Origin: an uncultured Prevotellaceae bacterium
GTDB taxonomy: Bacteria; Bacteroidota; Bacteroidia; Bacteroidales; Bacteroidaceae
Assembly: GCA_937891085.1 (NCBI GenBank)
Contig: CALAEY010000003.1
Location: 1-41,615, forward strand
Direction of reading: 5' to 3'
Length of the DNA stretch: 41,615 bases
How positions within the stretch are numbered: the first letter of the stretch is position 1; each line of letters opens with the position of its first letter. Both the position numbers and the translations under genes were made by a program. The notes under the pieces were generated by a model. The model did no database searches and was not told the origin of the DNA. It saw only the letters and a list, made by a program, of their open reading frames with translations. Below are positions 15,599-22,842 of the stretch, piece by piece.

Positions 15599-16765
15599 TT
15601 ATTTCTTGAAGAGTTTTCCTGCAAAATCGCGGAAGGCACGGCGCCACGTGAGCCACTCATGGGCTGTGCCCTCAGAGACGAAGGTGACGCAGTTGATGCC
15701 TTGCTTCTGCACAGCTGCTGTACTGGCAGGGAATCCGAAGTTGCCTTCCTCGGAACCCCAGCTGATGTGCAAGAGACGCATCTGCTTGTTGAACGCAGCA
15801 GGATCGGCAAAGGCTCCGCCAAAGACGGTCTTCACGTTCTCATCATTGACACGGAAGAGGCCGCTGAGCAGTCCTACCCAAGCGAACTTATCCATCTGGT
15901 GACGCTCGAACACAGTAGAAGTGGTCTGACCACCACCACGAGAAAGACCAGCCATAGCACGGTTTTCACGATTAGGAATAGTGCGGAAGGTCTTGTCGAT
16001 AAACGGTACCAGATCATCAATGTAGATGTCGGAAACGGTCTTGCCAGGTACGTCGCGGATATCTGGTGTATAGCGCATATCACCACTCATCACCACTACG
16101 ATCATCTCCTGAGCCTCACCAGCAGCAATCATATTGTCGAGGATGAAGTCCACATGACCCTGATCTACCCAGCCAAGTTCGTTCTCACCACTACCGTGCA
16201 GCAGATAGAGCACTGGATAGCGCTTCTTACCCGTCTCATAGCTAGCTGGCACATAGACGTTGATGTGACGATAGGTGCCGTTGGTCTGTGAGTAGTAGTT
16301 CAGCGAACGCACCTGTCCGTGAGGCACATCCTTGTTGAAGCGGTAGTAGCTGCCTTCAGGGCCTTCTGGCACCTCGATGCCACCCGAAGTCAGCCCATAG
16401 CCATAGTAAGCATGGCTGTTAGGATCAGTCATACGTGCACCGTCAACGGTCACGAAATAGTAGTGGAAGCCCACTGGCAATGGGTCGGTCTCAATGGTCC
16501 ACACGCCATCGATGTCCTTGGCTCCCTTGAAGTCATTCGGCACGCTCACAGTCACAGAATGTGCCAGTGGCAGGTAGAACTTGAAATAAGCCTTCCGCGT
16601 CTGCGGATCTACTCGTGGATACTCTTGACGCAACATGTTGGTTTCAGAAGGCTTGGTGCCTCTCTCATACTCAGTCATCGCCTTTGGCAGCTGATTGCCT
16701 GGCTGCTGAGCGTAAAGCCCTGTCACTCCAAACAGCATCAGGGCAGCAATAATGGTTTTCTTCAT
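15599..16765 (-). CDS. Secreted carbohydrate esterase family 1 protein with N-terminal CBM48-like domain
   Basis: Probable feruloyl or acetyl-xylan esterase acting on plant polysaccharide side chains. 388 residues: signal peptide 1-19, an immunoglobulin-like E-set/CBM48-like domain about 50-145 (AYFKFYLPLAHSVTVSV ... GVWTIETDPLPVGFHYYFVTVDG), then an alpha/beta hydrolase (esterase D-type) domain about 150-385. The nucleophile is S275 in AGLSRGG, the oxyanion-hole region is LLHGSGENE (188-196), and the catalytic His is H369 in GTAHEW. The CBM48-CE1 order is common in Bacteroidota xylan-utilisation genes. Its promoter (16790-16797) lacks the dyad found at neighbouring genes. Confidence 0.85.
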   Translation of the reverse strand: MKKTIIAALMLFGVTGLYAQQPGNQLPKAMTEYERGTKPSETNMLRQEYPRVDPQTRKAYFKFYLPLAHSVTVSVPNDFKGAKDIDGVWTIETDPLPVGFHYYFVTVDGARMTDPNSHAYYGYGLTSGGIEVPEGPEGSYYRFNKDVPHGQVRSLNYYSQTNGTYRHINVYVPASYETGKKRYPVLYLLHGSGENELGWVDQGHVDFILDNMIAAGEAQEMIVVVMSGDMRYTPDIRDVPGKTVSDIYIDDLVPFIDKTFRTIPNRENRAMAGLSRGGGQTTSTVFERHQMDKFAWVGLLSGLFRVNDENVKTVFGGAFADPAAFNKQMRLLHISWGSEEGNFGFPASTAAVQKQGINCVTFVSEGTAHEWLTWRRAFRDFAGKLFKK

Positions 16766-16789
16766 AACATTAGAATTTAATTATCTGTT

Positions 16790-16797
16790 CAAAGTTA
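16790..16797 (-). promoter_or_regulatory. Promoter -7 box of the CE1 esterase gene
   Basis: Minus-strand TAACTTTG fits TAnnTTTG, 25 bases before the ATG. Confidence 0.6.
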
Positions 16798-16835
16798 TCT
16801 ATTAATTTTATCATAAGCAAATAAAATCATGAAAA

Positions 16836-16874
16836 TAAAAAAGAGGGAACACCCCGAAAGGCATTCCCTCTACC
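16836..16874 (-). terminator. Terminator of the tandem-ABM lipoprotein gene
   Basis: Minus strand AGAGGGAA pairs with TTCCCTCT, enclosing TGCCTTTCGGGGTG, followed by TTTTTTATTTTC. Confidence 0.8.
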
Positions 16875-16899
16875 CTTAGATTATAGCAAGTAATGAAAA

Positions 16900-17592
16900 T
16901 TACTTCAAGAATTGTTCGATGCTCATGCCAGCAGCCAAGCCCTGAATCTCGGGCACCAGACGGGTGAAGTGAGCAGAAGCAGAGTGAGCGTCGAGAGATG
17001 GCTGGTCTTTCCAAGTCTCATAGATCATCAGCTCCATAGGACGAGTCACACTTGAGAGGATGTCATACTCCACTACACCGCTGTCCTTCAGAGAAGCAGC
17101 AACCAGTTCCTTAGCCTTGGCAATGATCTGAGCCTTAGAAGCCTCATCCTTGGCCTGCACGTGGCAGTTGATACGGATGGTGGTACCCTTAGCCTCTGGC
17201 GTAAGGGCATCGATGCTGAGCTCACCCAGAGCCTGCATCTGTGGCACGATGGTAGTGAAGTGAGAAGTGGCAGAGTGTGCATCGAGTGATGGCTGGTCTT
17301 TCCAAGTTTCATAGATGAGGAGCCAACCCGGACGGGTCTCGCTCTGGAACATGTCATACTCCATAGCGCCAGCATCCTTCAGAGAAACAGGGATGAGCTG
17401 ACGAGCCAACTCGATGGCAGCAGAAGCCTTGTCGGCCGTCACTACGAGGGGAGCGTTCAGACGAATAAATGCTGGAGCCTCAGCAACTGGTTCTTCTGCA
17501 GGAGCGGCTGCTTCCTGCTGAGCGCCCTTATTGGCGCAAGAGGTGAAAAAGGCCACGCCCATCAGAGCCACGCCCATAAAAATCTTCTTCAT
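16900..17592 (-). CDS. Lipoprotein with two ABM (quinol monooxygenase-like) domains
   Basis: 230 residues from the ATG at 17592; the longer reading upstream would run through the promoter and is rejected. The lipobox FFTSC makes C19 the lipidated residue, followed by an acidic, alanine-rich linker to about residue 40. Two homologous halves follow. Each has a SLKD[A/S]G..EYD segment, a strand LLIYETWKDQPSLDAHSAT or LMIYETWKDQPSLDAHSAS, then SHF/AHF, the antibiotic-biosynthesis-monooxygenase (dimeric alpha-beta barrel) pattern. ABM domains normally dimerise, so this chain could form a built-in dimer. A heme or quinone ligand is not provable. Envelope location is unusual for ABM proteins. Promoter with dyad 2. 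Confidence 0.8.
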   Translation of the reverse strand: MKKIFMGVALMGVAFFTSCANKGAQQEAAAPAEEPVAEAPAFIRLNAPLVVTADKASAAIELARQLIPVSLKDAGAMEYDMFQSETRPGWLLIYETWKDQPSLDAHSATSHFTTIVPQMQALGELSIDALTPEAKGTTIRINCHVQAKDEASKAQIIAKAKELVAASLKDSGVVEYDILSSVTRPMELMIYETWKDQPSLDAHSASAHFTRLVPEIQGLAAGMSIEQFLK

Positions 17593-17630
17593 TTTCTTTC
17601 TTTTGTTTAATGTTATACTATTATCGACTG

Positions 17631-17662
17631 CAAATTTAAAGGTTTTCCGCTTTTCTTGCAAT
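17631..17662 (-). promoter_or_regulatory. Promoter of the tandem-ABM lipoprotein gene
   Basis: Minus-strand TAAATTTG (17631-17638) with ATTG (17659-17662) 20 bases upstream. It fixes the ATG at 17592 as the start. Confidence 0.6.
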
Positions 17663-17664
17663 AA

Positions 17665-17680
17665 CTTACCCAAAAGTAAG
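17665..17680 (-). promoter_or_regulatory. Operator-like dyad 2 (CTTACT-N4-GGTAAG)
   Basis: Minus strand CTTACTTTTGGGTAAG, directly upstream of the -33 element; centre 38 bases from the -7 box centre, identical to dyad 1. Confidence 0.6.
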
Positions 17681-17831
17681 TAACTGCACGAAAGATAATA
17701 ATTAGTAAAAATGCCTTTTCCCAATGCCCCACATTACGTTTTTTTAAACACATCACACATCGTAAAAGACATCTTTATATACTGAGGAACCTATGACAAA
17801 GCGCTGAATCTGCATACTCTCGTCATAGACT

Positions 17832-18704
17832 TCAATGCTTATCTGTATAACGATGCAACTTGGCGCTGCGGTCTTTCTGTACCCCTCGGGCATACTTTAT
17901 CTCTGGATAACCAAAGCCTACAATGATGCCCATGTAGTGGTCCTCTGGAATACCCAGAAGTTGGCGTGCTTGAGGCACATCCTGAATCACACTGGCGGCA
18001 TAGCTCATCATCACTGTACCCAGTCCGTGAGCATTGCAGATCAACTCGAAATAAGCACTGGCGATATTGCAATCGGCAACGGCATCAGCTGCCCACTGTC
18101 CCACAGCTTTCTGATGCGCCACAAACAAGTGAGGGGCTCCACAGAAAAGCATGTCATCCTTACGGAGTTCTTCCTCCGAACGCTTCATGATATCATACAT
18201 CCTGAGGTTCATACCAGCACTGAAGTAGCCCCTGCGGGCATTGGCTTCCATCCCTTTATACGCCACCTCCCAGAGGCGATACATGGCATCCACATCGTCT
18301 ATCACAGTGAACTCCAAACCCTGAGCATTGCCTCCAGTAGGCACATTGTTCATATCTTGCAAGATAGTATCCATCAGGGAGCGCTCCACATTCTGGTCGA
18401 TGTAGCGGCGACAGGAACGGCGGGATGCCACAAGGCGATCTATCTGCTGCCCCAAAGTGGCATCTGGCAGAGGTAACGACTGTTCTGGCCGCTTACCAAA
18501 GATACTGATGGCACCTTGTGAACACACAGCCAAACAATGCTGACAACGCCAACAGCCTCTCCACCCAAAGCGCTCAAAAGACTTCATATGGGGCAAGCCT
18601 TCTTCCATCTCCAACACCATGCCAGAGCACACTTTCACGCACTTGCCACAACCAATACACTTGCGCTCGTCAACGAAGAAACGCGCTTTCTGTTCCATTC
18701 CCAT
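17832..18704 (-). CDS. Ferredoxin-nitroreductase fusion protein
   Basis: 290 residues. The N-terminal domain carries two [4Fe-4S] motifs, CIGCGKCVKVC (C16, C19, C22, C26) and CWRCQHCLAVC (C51, C54, C57, C61). The rest, from about residue 85, is an FMN-dependent nitroreductase fold (VASRRSCRRYIDQNV at its start; DCNIASAYFELICNAHGLGTVMM in the helix near the flavin; IIVGFGYPEIKYAR near the end). It would pass electrons from iron-sulfur clusters to FMN and then to a nitro, quinone or similar acceptor. It starts 6 bases after the sirtuin gene stop, so the two are cotranscribed. The physiological substrate is unknown. Confidence 0.88.
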   Translation of the reverse strand: MGMEQKARFFVDERKCIGCGKCVKVCSGMVLEMEEGLPHMKSFERFGWRGCWRCQHCLAVCSQGAISIFGKRPEQSLPLPDATLGQQIDRLVASRRSCRRYIDQNVERSLMDTILQDMNNVPTGGNAQGLEFTVIDDVDAMYRLWEVAYKGMEANARRGYFSAGMNLRMYDIMKRSEEELRKDDMLFCGAPHLFVAHQKAVGQWAADAVADCNIASAYFELICNAHGLGTVMMSYAASVIQDVPQARQLLGIPEDHYMGIIVGFGYPEIKYARGVQKDRSAKLHRYTDKH

Positions 18705-18710
18705 ATCTGT

Positions 18711-19592
18711 TTATATTTTTCTCAGCAACTCAACATCCAGTGTCTCTTGAAATACCATATAACGCTTCAGTTGCGGAACAGCCAACTGTGGATAGTCACG
18801 ATTGAAACGAACTAGTGTGGTATCATCAAACTCGGCTGCCATACGCTCAAAGGGAAAACGGATGATACCCGGTGTATTGAAACCCACGCCAAACTCCAGA
18901 AGCAGGAGTTTCTCATCGGATGCCCGTCTCACAAAGTCCTGATAGCGACTGGCTTGCTGATGCCAGCGTTCGTCTTCCACGAAAGTGTCGTCACAACGGA
19001 GATTAGGTGTCATAGGTTCTCCCGTCTCTGGTACTCGTGGCACCAGCTCCGTAGGTAACTTACAATCCTTGGTGGCAGCCAGCATCTGCATCACCATCTC
19101 TTCATTATAATAGAGTTTCTTTGGCGTTCCGCTGGCAGGTTGCAGATAGGCGTAGTCTCCCTGTGTAGCAAAGATACGGTCTGTATCAAAGCCCGCTTTC
19201 TGGAACTGAGCATCGACATTGGTAGTGAGTACGAAATAATCCTTTTCCCCGACCAGCTCCAAGAGTTGCCTATAGAGCGGCATCGCCTCTGGCTTAAAGC
19301 GGGCAAACCAGATATGATGAGCCCAATAAGCCCAGCGCTCCTCCTCCGTAGCGAAGGGGTAGAACGAAGAGCTGTAGAGATCGGTAATGCCATAGCGCTC
19401 TATCCACGGAGCAAACTCACGCTCAAACGCCTCGCCGCTATACACCAAGCCAGCAGCCGCAGATAGTCCTGCCCCCGCCCCTATCAGCACATGATCAGCT
19501 TCTCGGAGCAAGCGGCTTAACTTCTCTATTCGCCGGTCCAGTGACTCAAGAGATGCAGGAGTATGATCGAATATGTGATGTAAAGATATCAT
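18711..19592 (-). CDS. Macrodomain-linked sirtuin (SirTM-type, probable protein ADP-ribosyltransferase)
   Basis: SirTM enzymes use NAD+ to ADP-ribosylate a protein rather than deacetylate it. 293 residues with the sirtuin Rossmann core: GAGAGLS at 38-44, TTNVDAQF at 123-130 (N125, D127), and TQGD at 143-146, where classical sirtuins carry the catalytic His in an HG pair and here it is Q144-G145. The segment PMTPNLRCDDTFVED (193-207) is SirTM-like. A Cys-x2-Cys zinc pair is not seen (VPETG at 187-191). The macrodomain gene lies just upstream. Genes for GcvH-L and LplA2, usual in Gram-positive SirTM operons, are absent here, so the target is unknown. It has its own promoter and dyad 3. Confidence 0.82.
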   Translation of the reverse strand: MISLHHIFDHTPASLESLDRRIEKLSRLLREADHVLIGAGAGLSAAAGLVYSGEAFEREFAPWIERYGITDLYSSSFYPFATEEERWAYWAHHIWFARFKPEAMPLYRQLLELVGEKDYFVLTTNVDAQFQKAGFDTDRIFATQGDYAYLQPASGTPKKLYYNEEMVMQMLAATKDCKLPTELVPRVPETGEPMTPNLRCDDTFVEDERWHQQASRYQDFVRRASDEKLLLLEFGVGFNTPGIIRFPFERMAAEFDDTTLVRFNRDYPQLAVPQLKRYMVFQETLDVELLRKI

Positions 19593-19615
19593 CTTCTATA
19601 CTATTGTTGTTAGTG

Positions 19616-19647
19616 CAAAGATAGCTCAAGGAGAGGCATCCTGCAAG
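19616..19647 (-). promoter_or_regulatory. Promoter of the sirtuin-nitroreductase unit
   Basis: Minus-strand TATCTTTG (19616-19623) with CTTG (19644-19647) 20 bases upstream. It lies in the 146-base gap between macrodomain stop and sirtuin start. Confidence 0.65.
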
Positions 19648-19668
19648 TAGGTTCTTGCTGGTATGTAA

Positions 19669-19684
19669 GTTACCCATAGGTAAG
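19669..19684 (-). promoter_or_regulatory. Operator-like dyad 3 (CTTACC-N4-GGTAAC)
   Basis: Minus strand CTTACCTATGGGTAAC. Its centre is 57 bases from the -7 box centre, 19 bases (about two helical turns) further than dyads 1 and 2. Confidence 0.55.
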
Positions 19685-19738
19685 CATTGGGCTTACTACA
19701 GCACTTATAGAGCTCTGCTTTATGAATCTTTAACTACA

Positions 19739-20527
19739 TTACACCAACTGACTATAGATATCGAGGTCGAGTTCTTTGAAGACATTGAACACCACCGTCT
19801 GAACACTCTGGCAAGGGAACTTCCGCACTGCCTCTACGGCTATCTCTGCAGCCCGTTGGTTGGGGAAGTGAAACACCCCAGTGGAGATACAGCAGAAAGC
19901 TACACTCTGCAAGTGGTGCTCCTCTGCCAGTTCGAGGCAAGATGTATAACAGCCCGCCAACTGCAGTTCCTGTCTGCCAGAAGGCAATCCGTAGGCGATG
20001 ATGGGTCCCACGGTATGCAGCACATGACGGGCTGGGAGATTATAGCCTTGCGTGATCTTGGCACGACCAGTAGGCTCGTCGTGCCCCTGCTTCTGCATCA
20101 GTTGGTGGCACTCCTCTCGCAGTTGAATACCAGCAGCCGAGTGTATGGCATTGTCAATGCAGGCATGAAGCGGAGCAAAGCAACCCAAAAGCTGGGCATT
20201 GGCAGCATTCACGATGGCGTCTACCTGCAAACGGGTGATATCGCCCTGCCAGACGTAGAGTCTTGGAGACACATCCCCTCTGCCACAAATACCTGTACGA
20301 GCCACATCCTCTAGCGTCACCACGCCCTTGTCTTCTCGCTGTAGGCGTAGCTCTACATCCTGAGCCTGCAAGAACTCCAGTGAAGCAGGTTTTGGCTCAC
20401 GCACATTCATCAGCGCCCGCATCAGTCGCTGCTTCTCCGCCAAGCTCGATGGCAGAGCGATGTTTTCTCCCCGTTCCTCAATCAGGTAACGCAGGATGAC
20501 ATCCAGATTCTCCATTCGCTCGTTCAT
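19739..20527 (-). CDS. Zinc-type macrodomain ADP-ribosyl hydrolase paired with the sirtuin
   Basis: Removes ADP-ribose from protein and so would reverse the neighbouring SirTM. 262 residues: an N-terminal helical extension to about residue 85, then the macrodomain: WQGDITRLQVDAIVNAAN (93-110), C116-x4-H121-x-C123 within GCFAPLHACIDNAIH, GRAKITQGYNLPARHVLHTVGP, and CISTGVFHFP near 213-222. The Cys-His-Cys set after NAAN is the signature of the zinc-dependent macrodomains found with SirTM. A second Met at residue 5 is a possible start. Expressed from a promoter facing the AraC gene; the sirtuin has a separate promoter downstream. Confidence 0.88.
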   Translation of the reverse strand: MNERMENLDVILRYLIEERGENIALPSSLAEKQRLMRALMNVREPKPASLEFLQAQDVELRLQREDKGVVTLEDVARTGICGRGDVSPRLYVWQGDITRLQVDAIVNAANAQLLGCFAPLHACIDNAIHSAAGIQLREECHQLMQKQGHDEPTGRAKITQGYNLPARHVLHTVGPIIAYGLPSGRQELQLAGCYTSCLELAEEHHLQSVAFCCISTGVFHFPNQRAAEIAVEAVRKFPCQSVQTVVFNVFKELDLDIYSQLV

Positions 20528-20571
20528 ACGCTTTCTCCTTATAATAATTATCAGAATTAATCTGCTGAATG

Positions 20572-20604
20572 CAAAGATAGAAACATTTTTCGTATTTTTG
20601 CAAA
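20572..20604 (-). promoter_or_regulatory. Overlapping divergent promoters of macrodomain and araC-type genes
   Basis: Minus strand: TATCTTTG (20572-20579) with TTTG (20601-20604), spacer 21, for the macrodomain gene. Plus strand: TATTTTTG (20593-20600) for the AraC gene, lying inside the minus-strand promoter. The two polymerases would compete. Confidence 0.65.
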
Positions 20605-20625
20605 AAAGATTTGTTAGCGAGCGTC

Positions 20626-21498
20626 ATGAATATGAATATTCCATATAGGCAGTGGCGTGCAAACATTGACCAGCTCACGCCAGAGAGTCACCGCATAGGC
20701 AGCGACTTGCTGCTCATTGACCAGCAGCCTCACGATCAGGTGATACATCGTCCGTTGATAGCCGATGCAACGACAGCCATCATCTATCGACAGGGAAGCG
20801 CCACGTTTTCCATAAACATGAAGCGCTACACTATTCAGGCGCCCTGCATGCTGGTGATTCTGGAAAACAGCATCTACTTCTCAGAGGAGACCTCTGAGGA
20901 CCTCTCCTATCAAGTCATCGTGATGTCGAAAACATTCACAGACTTACTCTTTCAAGACATGGGCAGGATTCAAGAGCTCCATTCGGAGTTTTATCAGTCA
21001 CCAGTGCTTCATCTGGGCGACAGCCTTCAGATCTATGAAAACTACCTGCACCTGCTTCAGAACATTCTTCGATCTTCAGAGTCACCCTATCGTCTGGAAG
21101 CAGCTGCACACCTCACACTAGCCATGTTCTATGGCTATAGCTACATGACGTATCAACCAACCACACATCAACTCACGCGTGACGAACAGCTCTATGCCCA
21201 ATTCACAGACCTTCTCCAGACACACTATCAGCAAGAGCGTTCTGTGGCTTTCTATGCAGACAACCTTTGTATCACAGCCAAGCATCTGAGTGATGTGGTA
21301 CATGAGATAAGTGGAAAATCGCCCCTTGCTCTTATACAGGAATATGTGGTCACAGAAGCAAAGGCCCTACTCTACAGCACAGATATGACCATTTCGCAAA
21401 TCAGTGATCATCTGAACTTTGCCACCCAATCGGAATTTGGCAAATTCTTCAAGCGTGTGACTGGTATCTCCCCTCTTCAATACCGCAAGGAGTCCTAA
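20626..21498 (+). CDS. AraC-family transcriptional regulator
   Basis: 290 residues from ATG 20626; a TTG five codons earlier is less likely. The N-terminal half is a cupin-like sensor (ATTAIIYRQGSATFSINMKRYTIQAPCMLVILENS). The C-terminal half carries the two AraC helix-turn-helix motifs: RSVAFYADNLCITAKHLSDVV ... GKSPLALIQEYVVTEAKALL and MTISQISDHLNFATQSEFGKFFKRVTGISPLQYRK. It lies divergently next to the macrodomain gene with overlapping promoters. Nearest candidate to bind the dyads at 15397, 17665 and 19669; this link is inference. The inducer is unknown. Confidence 0.92.
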   Translation: MNMNIPYRQWRANIDQLTPESHRIGSDLLLIDQQPHDQVIHRPLIADATTAIIYRQGSATFSINMKRYTIQAPCMLVILENSIYFSEETSEDLSYQVIVMSKTFTDLLFQDMGRIQELHSEFYQSPVLHLGDSLQIYENYLHLLQNILRSSESPYRLEAAAHLTLAMFYGYSYMTYQPTTHQLTRDEQLYAQFTDLLQTHYQQERSVAFYADNLCITAKHLSDVVHEISGKSPLALIQEYVVTEAKALLYSTDMTISQISDHLNFATQSEFGKFFKRVTGISPLQYRKES

Positions 21499-21545
21499 AA
21501 AACGCCAAATCAGAAAAATCGCCCAATTCGCCCGAAACATTACCC

Positions 21546-21576
21546 TTTACGTGTGTATCTATTCGCCCTACCTTTG
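21546..21576 (+). promoter_or_regulatory. Promoter of the lipocalin-like gene
   Basis: TTTA (21546-21549) and TACCTTTG (21569-21576) with a 19-base spacer; 46 bases to the first ATG (21623). Confidence 0.6.
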
Positions 21577-21622
21577 CAACATCAAAAGTTAACTGAATAG
21601 ACAACCCAAAAACGTAAAGATT

Positions 21623-21727
21623 ATGAAAATAGCAAATCCCAATGTAACCCTGGCAGATGATGCCAGAATCGGTGTGAAAGAAGAAGTAAGAAGTGGTTTC
21701 CTGGACTGGCTGAACGACTATCTATGA
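21623..21727 (+). CDS. 34-residue ORF, probably the displaced N-terminus of the next gene
   Basis: ATG at 21623 opens a reading of 34 codons (MKIANPNVTLADDARIGVKE ... DWLNDYL) ending in TGA at 21725-21727, followed at once by TAG. It begins 46 bases after a good promoter and overlaps the next ORF by ATGA. One extra base near 21720 would join it in frame as DWLNDYL-MIGDDGELYS. It is therefore either a frameshifted first part of the lipocalin-like protein or a short leader peptide translationally coupled to it. Confidence 0.5.
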   Translation: MKIANPNVTLADDARIGVKEEVRSGFLDWLNDYL

Positions 21728-22722
21728 TAGGCGACGATGGTGAGCTGTATAGTGTAGGCGGAAGCATTCTCTCTATGCATCAAGAGCAATTGGACTTAGT
21801 TGTTGTGAATATGGCTAAGGGACGAGGCAGAGCCCATCAGCTGCCCCAATCTATATATAAGGTGGGACGATACCCTGGCTTTGAACTGACACGCATGTTC
21901 CGCTATCCTAAAGGCACCCTCCAGATAGAGCAACGTGAGCATAGCATCTTGGTGACCTGCGGTCCTAACTATACGGTGGAATGCTTCGACAATCACGAGT
22001 GGCACTTGCAGGTTAGCTCTGGTGACGGTCTATATAGTGCCGACCTTTGGCATCGCCCACAGGGCAATCCACTGTGGTATGGACGCGAGACACCTTCTGC
22101 ACTGACGCAGCATAGCATCACTTACGGCTACAACTGGGCTGGCCCTACTGATGGTGTGATGTGCTATGAAGGCAAAACCATCAAATTGAGGGGCTTTGGT
22201 ATACGTGAGCGCTATGTGGCTGTTGACTCATCTGCAGCTGAGTTAGGGGCTTGGGAAGACTGGGGATTCTTAGCCTTCGACGACTTGCACTGCTCACTCT
22301 ACGACATGCGTTATGGCATGAAGGACCTGTCTGTCTATGATGCCGTTACAGGAAAGCACTACCCTGAAGGCAAACTGACCATCGAGCATGAAGACTGGGC
22401 GTTCCTACGTGAACTGGACGGATTCATCCCTACGAAATACCACATTACCATAGAGCTGGAAGACGGCGTGTTGCAATTGGAAGCTCAGGTATGTAACGCT
22501 ACCACTTGGGGGGTAACCCATAAGGTCCCAGACAGCCCCGTGGCGACATTGACCTTCGAACATCTGACAGGTAAGCTAACTCTGAACGACGGTACTATAC
22601 GCACCCTGAGTGGGGGCAGAGGCTCAATGAGCGTACGACAATGGCATGCTTACCCCAACATCCTGCCACGTGAGCTCTATACTGACGAGCAACTGGCTGG
22701 CGAGAAGTTCCAGACACTCTGA
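21724..22722 (+). CDS. Lipocalin-like (AttH/CrtC-type fold) protein, N-terminus likely split off
   Basis: 332 residues, no signal peptide or membrane segment. Tryptophan- and aromatic-rich beta-strand protein: HEWHLQVSSGDGLYSADLWHR, YGYNWAGPTDGVMCYEGK, then GAWEDWGFLAFDDLHCSLYDMRYG and KLTIEHEDWAF. The DWxxFxFDD-xxxSLYxxR pattern resembles the second barrel of AttH/CrtC (kievitone hydratase-like) lipocalin proteins, which act on hydrophobic small molecules or lipids. That family call is tentative. The reading starts at an ATG inside the stop of a 34-codon ORF in another frame, with no separate ribosome site, which suggests either a frameshift or coupling. No partner gene clarifies its role. 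Confidence 0.5.
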   Translation: MIGDDGELYSVGGSILSMHQEQLDLVVVNMAKGRGRAHQLPQSIYKVGRYPGFELTRMFRYPKGTLQIEQREHSILVTCGPNYTVECFDNHEWHLQVSSGDGLYSADLWHRPQGNPLWYGRETPSALTQHSITYGYNWAGPTDGVMCYEGKTIKLRGFGIRERYVAVDSSAAELGAWEDWGFLAFDDLHCSLYDMRYGMKDLSVYDAVTGKHYPEGKLTIEHEDWAFLRELDGFIPTKYHITIELEDGVLQLEAQVCNATTWGVTHKVPDSPVATLTFEHLTGKLTLNDGTIRTLSGGRGSMSVRQWHAYPNILPRELYTDEQLAGEKFQTL

Positions 22723-22734
22723 GGACGAATCATC

Positions 22735-22810
22735 GATAGATGTATTGTTGAAAGCTCTTAGTTCAACTAATAACTTATTTTAACTATATTTCTTCAGCAA
22801 TACATCTATC
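22735..22810. other. 13-bp inverted repeat upstream of the alkD-like gene
   Basis: GATAGATGTATTG (22735-22747) and CAATACATCTATC (22798-22810) are exact inverts, extended by GAA/TTC after a 2-base step. A smaller GTTGAA/TTCAAC pair lies inside. The right arm overlaps the -7 box TATCTTTG. It may act as operator, leader structure or a weak terminator of the upstream gene (no T-run). Confidence 0.6.
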
Positions 22811-22814
22811 TTTG
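22807..22814 (+). promoter_or_regulatory. Promoter -7 box of the alkD-like gene
   Basis: TATCTTTG fits TAnnTTTG, 28 bases before the ATG; its first four bases belong to the inverted repeat arm. Confidence 0.6.
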
Positions 22815-22842
22815 TAGGCACAACCATCATTTATCGAGCTTT

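Noticed and set aside
17593..17724. N-terminal extension of the ABM lipoprotein
   Set aside because: The extension crosses the promoter elements, and the shorter start gives a perfect lipoprotein signal.
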